The notes under the pieces were generated by a model. That model was given only the letters and a program-made list of their open reading frames with translations, was not told the DNA's origin and ran no database searches. The position numbers and the translations under genes are program-made. 64,000 nt of DNA from Asparagopsis taxiformis. Lineage: Eukaryota > Rhodophyta > Florideophyceae > Bonnemaisoniales > Bonnemaisoniaceae. This document shows, piece after piece, positions 56,503-64,000 of the stretch; the stretch's first letter is position 1, and the number at the start of each line of letters is the position of its first letter. The DNA is taken from assembly GCA_030407315.1 (NCBI GenBank), contig JALQPE010002153.1, positions 1 to 64,000 on the forward strand, given 5' to 3'.

Positions 56503-57665
56503 ACCAGTAGATCCTTCCAGCCATCTTTATCGCATCAGTAGATCACAGGTGACCAGTTTGCAATCCTTATGTGACGCGCTAGAAAAGCGCAGTTCGAACC
56601 TGACAATACCGCTTTCACCAGTAGTCAGCTTCGCGTTGCGCACGCACTTGATGAAATGATGAAACTCATTTCCAGTAGATGTGCAAAGGTCACATTAGAA
56701 ACAAGTGTAAGTTCCGAGCGACGGGGGCCTATATACCCCACGTTGATCTCGTGACTGACCAGGGGTTGGACACTGCGCAGGGAAGGTGGACATGGAACTG
56801 ATGGACAGGGCGCCCGGGGTGCGTTAATGCAAAAAATCGCTGAAATTGAGCCTGAGAATACTGCTTTCACCAGTAGTCAGTTTGCGTTACGCCCGCCGTT
56901 GATGAGATAATGACACTCATTACCTGTAGACGCGCAGTGGACACATTAGAAACAAACGTAAGTTCCACGAAAGGGAGGCATGTCCAACGCTGAACTCAGT
57001 GACCAGGGGTTCGGCACCCCACAGGGGTGAAGGACGCGGACCTGATGCACAGCGGCGGTGGAGCCCCGGGTGCCGGGGGTGCGTTTAAGCAAAAAAATCG
57101 CTGAACGGTGAAGATTTCAACGGCGGCGGCAACTATTTCAGAAATTTTCAAAAAAACACCTCGAGATGTGTGTTGAAATACAAAAAAGTGGAGACTACAT
57201 CCCCGACAGCTGTCCGTGCACCTTTCCAGCACGCAGATGCTGGCTCGGGGCGCACTACCAATAGAATTACTTTGTTCTTTGCAACACCTGGACCAATGAT
57301 ATGGTTTCATACTAATTTTGCATCATGTGGAAATAAAGACCTTTGAATTAAATCCTTTGTAATTTCGCAAAAACTACCCGCATTGCCTAAAAGTAGTGCT
57401 TATTTCCAAAATAGACCTACTAAGTTTAAAAGTTTTTGGTTTTGTCAAAATACCGATTTATTCATCAATAGCCGAGATATTCGGCAATGGAGGAATTTGG
57501 CAGGGGCCATGTGGATAATCTATGGGTAATTTGAAATAGCAGCGGTGCTTGCTCAGCGCTCACTCCTGGACTGCTATGGTCTGGGGAGATGTGGAACGGG
57601 GCTTCCAAAAGTTGTACAAAATAATTTAGAACAATTTCTTTACCGTACCTAAAACATGGGAATCT
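56503..57665. other. intergenic with tandem duplication
   Basis: Holds the roughly 250-bp tandem duplication listed next. After 57120 the DNA is AT-leaning and no gene is seen. Confidence 0.4.
56600..57105. repeat. about 250-bp tandem duplication, two diverged copies
   Basis: Both copies contain GCTTTCACCAGTAGTCAG (56611 and 56863), ACATTAGAAACAA, GTAAGTTCC, GACCAGGGGTT and GGGTGCGTT-AAGCAAAAAA in the same order, offset 244-252 bp. Small indels and many substitutions. No ORF spans it. Confidence 0.75.
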
Positions 57666-58549
57666 TGTTGGAAGAGACCCTTGGTTTATTCGGTTCTATG
57701 GTTAGGTTGTTTACATGTTACTTCTGATCTCAGGACCGTCGGCGGTCTTTTCGACAGGCTGTCCATTATTATTATCCTGACAAATCTGTCAGGACAATGA
57801 TGTTGCCGTTGTTGATAGCATGCAAATAAAAGACAGCCTGTCACAGAGACCACCGCCAGTCACAGGACAGAATATAATACCTAACTAACTCAACTACCTG
57901 AATAAACTAAAAGAGGTACTCGTCGGAGGCACACTCTTCAAATAGGTTATCGAACTTGAAGCGCCCATTGCCCGCGATCATGCCTCCGCCTTTTCCCCCA
58001 AATCATGAAACGCACACACCTCCCTCCCCTCGAACTTGAAAATTTCCCAGTCTGGCTCCGCACCCTTCATGCTCTTACTTCCAACCTCTGCCTCGGAGAT
58101 CAACTCAACGCATTAACCAAAGCCCCCTCTGACCCCTCTAATTTCGCCTATTACAAGTGCCATCAAGATCGCCTCTCCCTTATCATCATTTCCAGCCTTC
58201 TCAAAACTATCACATACACAGTACCCCCCGAATCGCTTTGACTCCCTCTGCATCTCTTCCTTCAAAAAGGTCGCATCCCAGTCACTGAGCGAACCAAAAT
58301 TGACCCCAAAATTTTCGAGGACGAAGCGAGAAGCAATATCCTCAACGTCGGTGAGACCATCGAAGACTACATCCGAAGACAAACCACAATTCGTAACAAA
58401 ATGCAAGGCACCGAATAGCCCACCATCTCCAACGAATCGACGAAAATCAGATTCGTGATCTACGGCATACGCAATCAACCGGAATATCAACTATCGCATG
58501 CAATTTTCTTCCTTACTCCCTCCGCTACCATCCACGAGTTCACCACTGC
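57666..58549 (+). mobile_element. truncated Ty1/copia element copia-2: 5' LTR and start of gag
   Basis: LTR from TGTTGGAAGAG (57666) to CTCTTCAAATA (57944), about 279 bp with near-complementary ends, then a primer site starting GGTTATCG, then gag from 58005 (LELENFPVWLRTLHAL). Gag shifts phase near 58240 and stops near 58418. It is cut at 58549 by the gypsy-2 LTR fragment. The LTR contains the inverted repeat TCCTGACA-AATC-TGTCAGGA near 57776. Confidence 0.7.
58005..58549 (+). pseudogene. copia-2 gag fragment
   Basis: MKRTHLPPLELENFPVWL resembles the start of UBN2-type copia Gag (a short motif, then an F.W helix). A shift near 58240 leads to FEDEARSNILNVGETIEDYI and, after a stop, IRFVIYGIRNQPEYQL. 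Clearly dead; related in type to the copia-3 gag. Confidence 0.6.
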
Positions 58550-58744
58550 TGTAACGAACTGAAGATGATGCCAGCAATGGCCAGCATAAACTATTGTATT
58601 CTAGAGACTACAAGTTACACTAAGTTTACTCATATACTATAGGCTGCTAGAAAGTAACTTGCTGTTACGCCTAGAAGTATCTAGTTGGCTATGTCATCGA
58701 GTGATGTCATGATGGCATCATGTTAGATTTATTTTGATGACATA
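58550..58744 (+). repeat. gypsy-2 LTR fragment (first 195 bp)
   Basis: TGTAACGAACTGAAG to GATGACATA matches the first 195 bases of the 361-bp LTR with a few substitutions (for example GAAGATGAT for GAAGCTGAT). It breaks off where TGTAGGACC begins, so a later insertion or deletion removed the rest. Confidence 0.92.
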
Positions 58745-60064
58745 TGTAGGACCTTAGCCCTTGTAGATAGATTATACCTCCGAGGAGGATTAGAGGATAG
58801 GGATAAGGCTTCGAACTCACGAGTGAGAGTGCCGATTCCACGAGGCTGGCGCCTCGTGCGATCCTAGTAGCCCGAGGGCGGTGTCGGGTGGATCGATCCC
58901 TCGGAGCCCGGACACTTGTCTCCCAACCCGGTAGCGGGTGGTAGAGCGGGGTCCGGGAGGGCTGGATCTAACCTGCCGGAGGGATCTATCGGCCGTGGCC
59001 GTCCTCAACCCGCTTAAGGGTTAACTAGGCACTTAGCGCGATGGATCCCCGCGGGGAATTGTGGTCGCCTCCACGCGTGGCTGCCCACACGACGGATTCC
59101 GCAACTGTGATACCGCCGGCGGCTGCGGTCGAGACCGATTGAGAAGCCCACGGGCGTTAGCTCGGTTGACCGGGTGGGAGTGCCGAACCGACAGCGCTCC
59201 CAGTCGGTAGCCTTGTCCCGGTGGGCGGGAGGCCACTCCCGGTCGCCTGACGGCGTTAAAAGAAGGGGGAAGGTGGTCCACCACCGCGGAGACGAAATGC
59301 CCAAGGGCAATCTACGTGCACTCCCGCCGGAGGGGGCTCGCGGCGGGCAATTGGGGAAATGTGCGAGCGATCCCCAATTGGAGATCGAAACGGAGCAGCG
59401 GGTATCCGGTAAGGGAACTGCCGCCGCCGTTTAGTTGTAAGTTAAACGACCACGGTCGAAAGATTTGGAACCGAGACGATCTGCCTTTATTGTAGCTTAG
59501 TGGTTAGTCCGTTGACCTTAAATGGTCAACGAGACTGCCGGGGCCGGACCAGGACCAATGGTCCCGGTCCGGCGTCCAATGGACCTTGTGGGGGGGTTTT
59601 ATGCGGCCCAGGGGCCTTACAGAGTAAGCTGCTACGTTGCTACGTGTAAACTAATAGAAACGGCCAGCCGTAACGTACACGTGCACAACGGTAACGGGAG
59701 AATCCTCCCGCTCGCACACGTGTGTGACTAATCGCGCCTATATCGCTACACGTTGCACGCTCGCCGAAGGGTCCCGCGCAAGCAATGTGGCCCGGTGCCA
59801 ATGCAAGGCGGCACGCGCCCATTCGCCCTTGGGCGACAATTGCCTTGCCACGTCACCGCGGCTAGTGATCCCCAACGCGGCTCTTCGCGGCTGATTCCCT
59901 ATCGAGTACCCACTCACGCTCTCGAGCGTACCGCTTAAGCGAACCCTCCTGGCGCCCATTCCAGACGCCTGGAATTGTCCCTCCCGCGACCGCTCGCAGC
60001 GCAATACGGGACGAGTCCCACACTCTCCCCTTCTTAAACTGGCGCGCTCCTGCGCGCCGGTATC
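58745..60064. other. GC-rich, hairpin-dense block (LTR-like) upstream of ORF-B
   Basis: Starts abruptly with TGTAGGACC inside the gypsy-2 LTR fragment. Strong inverted repeats include AACCC/GGGTT (59007-59022), CAATTGGGGA/TCCCCAATTG (59348-59380) and a 13-bp stem at 59543-59573 (GCCGGACC-GGACC / GGTCC-GGTCCGGC). About 59891-59914 resembles the gypsy-1 LTR near 35907 (TTCCCTAT, TACCCACT and ACG shared). No ORF. Probably an LTR and leader of an element related to gypsy-1; orientation and ends unresolved. Confidence 0.4.
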
Positions 60065-63000
60065 ATGTATCCATCAACTCCCCCACCTTCCTTCTCTTCC
60101 TCCTCACAGCGACTCGTCACTTCCATTTCCCCTATTCCGATCCCAATCAGCGAGTGGGGAATCATGGCGCCTCCGCATCCCGACGCGAAAGGCGACGTTA
60201 ACAACAACCCTCGGGAGTCTGCTCGCTCGTTGCCTGCAACGAGTACTCCGACCAATACCGCTTTGGCGGTGACAGCGCGCGCGGCAGCCCATCAACCGTT
60301 GCCGGGCTCTTATCTTGACCTCTATGCTCCTGCCGCAGCAGCCACGCAAGGCCTTTCTGACCCTTATGCGGGGACTGAAGTGATGCCAAGTTATTACTAT
60401 AACTACCCACGGTCGCGGCCTGCGCGCGATTCTGTCATCCCCTCGGGTGTTTCGTATTTCACCCCCACAGGTGGCGGCAACCGCCCTCCGCGTTTTGGCT
60501 CCACTGCAGCCAGGGGGGACCAAAATCCAGGTCGACAGGGACGGGGCGTCTCCCCTTCGGTACCGGCTCCACCGAGAATCACAAGTGACGGTAATCGTGG
60601 CCGTCTCCCTGGGGAGTCATCTGCGGGATCCGTCCCGGCCCCCGCTGGGGACAAGTGTACTCTGCGTTGGCTCGCCTCGTTGGCGAAGCTGAGTCACCGG
60701 CCATGGCCGCCAAGCTGGGTGAGGTGTTGAACCTGGTCAACACTTTGCCCTCGGGCAAGACGGCAGACATCCCCGAACACTCTCAATTAACCGGGGGAAC
60801 CCCGGAGTCTCAAGGGACGCGACGAGAACCCTATTACGGGTCACCGTCCCCGCGGGCGCCGCGGCCTTTATAGTTGACGAAGCCTCCGGTAGCCCCGTCG
60901 GCTGGAGTTGCCCCTGGGCATGAGACGAGAGTGGTGGAATGGATGCGGACGCTTCACACGCAACCCTTCATCCATCATCAGGACGCCTTCGGGCACGAGC
61001 TCTCGCGCGCACCCGGTTACCGCAGCTACGAGTCATACGGACGCTTGCCGTTGCTTCGCCCCGTCCTGGAACGGTTCGAATGCATCAAAGGAACTCACGG
61101 AGCCGCCGTGGCGGATCAAGTAATGCGCAAGCGCATGGAGCATGGCCGATGTCGTATCACTATCCCGGCCAACTTCCCGAGCGACGTGTATCACCTCAGT
61201 GAACCAGAAGACGAACCAATGGTTCGAATGATCGCCCGTTGGATCAAATTAGACCAACCTGGGGCGTTGGTTGACGATTTCGCTGAGGTGGACATTCGTC
61301 TACTGGCTGACCAGGCTCCGATGTTCCCAGTGCGCTGGATTCGCCAGCAGTGGGGTGGGGAGTATCGCGAAGAGCGTCGGCGCACGTTCCCTCAAACAAG
61401 TAACCAACCCCTGCATCTCCGGCCGGGTCCGCGGGGTTACGTTATCACGTTCAAGGACGTAGAATACGTGCGCATTCCGACCAGGTTGCGTCGACGTTAC
61501 TATGCTCGCATACCCCGTTGGATGGAAGTCCCAGAATGGGAGGTCTTGTTCCCGATGCCGCTCGAGTATCGCTACGCAGCGTCACACCTGGTGAGCTCGG
61601 AAGGGGGTACCCTCGCGAGGGTTTTAGACAAGATGGCCCATACGGAATGGGTGTGCTACTACGCCGCGACGTGGTTGGAGAATATTGTGGCGCAAAACCG
61701 CATGCACCAGGTCCCTGAGGAGATGTTCAAGAAGATACGCTCTTTGGGCGTCGAGGCACCCATCTGGCCTAGCGGACTCATCCGCAATTTCGAGTGCTTC
61801 GATGTCACGCCCGAGTTGCTCGAGCATTTCTATCGTTTGCACGAAACATTCCCGTGGGAGACGGTTGACATCGTGCCGCTACCCAATTCTCCTTACGAAC
61901 CGACGCGTCGGCTGAGCAAGTGGGTGCCAATGGACCCGGTCTCGCATTCGATCGACTTATCGTCGTACCTGTTCGGAGTACGCCTCGAGTTGGGCATCCC
62001 CCTTAGGGTCCTCGAATACACTGCCGCGCAACCCCTCATGGGAGGTTGGATGGCCAGGGGGTGGGATTACCCAGTAAGACTCGAAGATGTACCAATGATG
62101 GCCGTATGATGAACATATGACAGACATGGTGTTCCTCTGATGTACCGATAAGGAACAATCGCTCTTCAGCTGATGGCCGCATAGCGATACACCAAAGATG
62201 GACCTGAGATGTCTTTACGCTCATCTTTCGGACATCAGCGAAGTATCTCTTGCGCACAGTAGAGATATCACGTACATCATAGGTTCATCTGAGGTATATC
62301 CTGGGTACATATTCATTTTCTTATAGGGTTACGTTACCCTAGGGCGACTCGTGGAGGACTGCATATCGTATCAGACCCATGGCGGCCGTCCTCTCCTTCC
62401 GCGGGAAGAAACGGGCTTGCCCGTCGCGGTTCCCAGGTCAGCGCGTCCTCCGGAGGCCACAGAAGCGTCGGCAGAAATAGCCACCGTTGAGCCTGTCCCG
62501 GCTGATTCAGCCGGTCCGTCTTCGGTTACTCGGCCGCGGCCTTCCGACCGTTCCCTCCCATCCGACATGACCGCGCATGCTTCGGCCTTGGAGAAGCGCG
62601 TGGAATAGCTCCAGCGCGCGGTGTCTGCGGGCCGAGAGCGACTGGCGCAAAGCGAAGCGGCGCGAGTGTCAGCCGAAGCTGCCTTGGCGACGGTTAAGGG
62701 CGAGAAGGAAACTCTGCGAGCAGAGTTGATGGCTGAGAACACGCTGCTGAAGCGAAAGCACGATGACTTGTTCAAGAGCCGGCTGGGGTACGCGCGTGAT
62801 TTGGCGGAACAGGAGTTAGCCCTGCAGAGCGCGCTCTGTCAGGTCTGGGATCTGCACCAGCAGTCCAACACGATATGCGCTAGGGCTGCACGCGCCATCA
62901 TGACGGTAGAAGACCTGCGTGTTCGCCAAGCAGACGTGGAAGGGTCACGCCCTCTCCCTGGTAACGCGCTCGCGCGTGCCTTCCCGAGTATGGCGTTCTT

Positions 63001-63475
63001 ACACGGGCGGAGGGTCCCCGCCGCGTCACCCTCGGGTGCAGCGACTGCCCCGGCGGCCACGTCTGAAGAGACGATAACAGCCCCTCTTGGTGCGGCCATG
63101 GCCGCGCGTCCCGTTGCCAACGCTCCTACACCGTCGGCTAGGGGCGCTTCCGATGCGGTAGCGTCGGGTGGTTCTGCTCCGGCCGACCCAATGGCAGTCG
63201 AAGCTGTCAAGGCGACGACCTCGGTCGCTCCTGCCCCGACAGCAGCGGGAACTGCTACGGCTGTGGCCGTGGTCGAACCCGCCACGAGTAAGCCGACCTC
63301 CGCGGTTGCTACCCCTACGGCGACGGGTGTTACTGGTGTCGCCACCGCAGTGGCGGCGGCGGGCCAACGAGTCGCCCGAAGGCGTAAAAGGGCTCAGCCC
63401 TCTTCCCCTTCAGCGAGCGTGGGGTCTCCAATTAACAAGGACAGGCCGACTCGTCGGACTCGCACGCGCCGTTAG
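60065..63475 (+). pseudogene. long ORF related to gypsy-1 ORF-A (ORF-B), disrupted
   Basis: A Ser/Pro/Arg-rich N-terminus (60065-60730, then 60655-60873 after a phase change), an in-frame TAG at 60871, and a folded-looking part of about 400 residues (VVEWMRTLHTQPF, CRITIPANFPSDVYHLSEP, MFPVRWIRQQWGG). A non-coding 230-bp break at 62110-62340 follows, then an in-frame TAG near 62608, a coiled coil (62620-62860), an Ala/Pro/Thr-rich stretch and a basic tail ending RPTRRTRTRR. The same order (disordered, folded, coiled coil, basic) is seen in ORF-A, and CRITIPANFPSDVYHLSEP parallels RHFRVPHTLCSDRNFLLHP there. Gag-like in character but no Gag family recognised. No pol follows before the window ends. 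Confidence 0.5.
62110..62340. other. AT-richer insert splitting ORF-B
   Basis: About 230 bp without coding character between the folded and coiled-coil parts; flanking reading resumes after it. Contains scattered GATGTACC and similar short direct repeats. Could be a small insertion or a long unspliced intron. Ends not resolved. Confidence 0.3.
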
Positions 63476-64000
63476 TCGCAGCCCGTTCGAAGCGCGTAGT
63501 AGCAACTGATACCCTAAGGTAATCTTTGACAGTTAATACCCGCGTATAGAGAGCCATTGTAGGTGTGCGACAATAAAGCTGAGTTTCCAAATGAATTCCT
63601 TTATGCAACGAGGGTAGGAATTACGCATCACCTAACCCTTGCTACAAAAGAGGTCCCTCGGGAGTCGGATGAAAACTCACCCCGTGGGTGAGAAACCATG
63701 TCCCGGGGGCTATGATGTGCCATAATAATGGCCGTTCGCGATGGCCTTCGCCGCTAGTCGCCTTACGCTCTTGGGCGATGCGTGGCTACGGCCTTCGCTG
63801 TTGCGCGAATTCAACTGAATTCGCCATCCGAACTGACGCTCTCTTGCAAGACGTCATCTCTTTTGTCAGGCGGCTCGATAGCCGCAGTGACAATCTTTAC
63901 CGGCAAGCCGGTGAGTGAGAATCGCTCTCGCGCATGGAACTGGCAATAGAGTTCCCACTGGACGGAAGTCGAGGGGTCGTGCGACCATCCACGCACGCGT
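63476..64000. other. GC-rich DNA after ORF-B, possibly LTR
   Basis: GTCCCGGGGGC at about 63702 precedes TGATGTGCC, a layout like a purine-rich tract followed by an LTR start. Small hairpins such as CCGGCAAGCCGG near 63900. No ORF is convincing; the window edge cuts it. Confidence 0.3.

Noticed and set aside
59486..59530. tRNA-like sequence: TAGCTTAGTGGTTAG followed by the GTTGACC/GGTCAAC stem with TTAAAT loop
   Set aside because: A box and a hairpin are present, but no B box or T arm follows and the loop is 6 bases with a 7-bp stem, so it is not a tRNA; at most a fragment.

Overview
This window reads as nuclear DNA of an intron-poor eukaryote, in a repeat-rich region. The evidence is three LTR-retrotransposon lineages (two Ty3/gypsy families and several Ty1/copia elements), tnp2-type and DUF7869-type transposase-like genes, RING-type genes with TATA boxes about 80-100 bp upstream of their ATGs, and a spliceosomal intron. 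The single-exon genes and the style of the copia polyprotein remind me of florideophyte red algae. That is recollection only; no search was run, and fungi or other protists are not excluded.

Layout. 1-22.4 kb is a graveyard of decayed but recognisable genes: (i) a ParB-fold protein with a DGGHR motif followed by a beta-class DNA methyltransferase with DPPY (1.7-4.6 kb); (ii) a tnp2-family transposase (7.1-9.4 and 10.1-10.8 kb) split by an LTR-like block and a CTTACA repeat array; (iii) an unidentified minus-strand gene with a possible cysteine-peptidase-like half (11.6-12.6 kb); (iv) a second ParB-fold protein with DGQHR, in one reading frame with a 2-oxoglutarate/Fe(II) dioxygenase-like domain and separated from it only by a stop codon (14.8-17.5 kb); (v) an array of about 20-bp palindromes (18.0-18.4 kb); (vi) a DUF7869-like protein with a cysteine-rich finger (19.1-20.4 kb). 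The repeated pairing of a ParB-fold domain with a nucleic-acid-modifying type of enzyme is the most unusual theme of the window.

22.4-39.3 kb is a nested retrotransposon block. A 5'-truncated chromodomain gypsy element (gypsy-1) carries a long ORF antisense to pol, between pol and a presumed 3' LTR. A nearly complete copia element (copia-1, minus strand, 488-bp LTRs, GGACC target duplication) is inserted in that antisense ORF. Gypsy-1 itself appears to interrupt an older minus-strand copia (copia-3). Copia-1 has an extra U1-type zinc-finger ORF whose start codon is created by splicing. 39.3-45.3 kb is a complete gypsy-2 element (361-bp LTRs, ATCGG target duplication) whose leader contains a cluster of covarying RNA hairpins.

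45.3-57.6 kb holds the most host-like genes: an acidic protein with a basic cluster (minus), a small Cys/His zinc protein, a membrane RING-H2 protein and a single-pass membrane protein. The rest is intergenic with two tandem duplications. 57.7-58.7 kb is a truncated copia (LTR plus gag) cut by a gypsy-2 LTR fragment. 58.7-64 kb is a GC-rich, hairpin-dense block followed by a second, diverged copy of the long gypsy-1-associated ORF, here on the plus strand with no pol visible before the window ends.

Most retroelement and modification-type genes contain stops or frameshifts, so they are annotated as pseudogenes. Part of this could be unrecognised introns or assembly indels.
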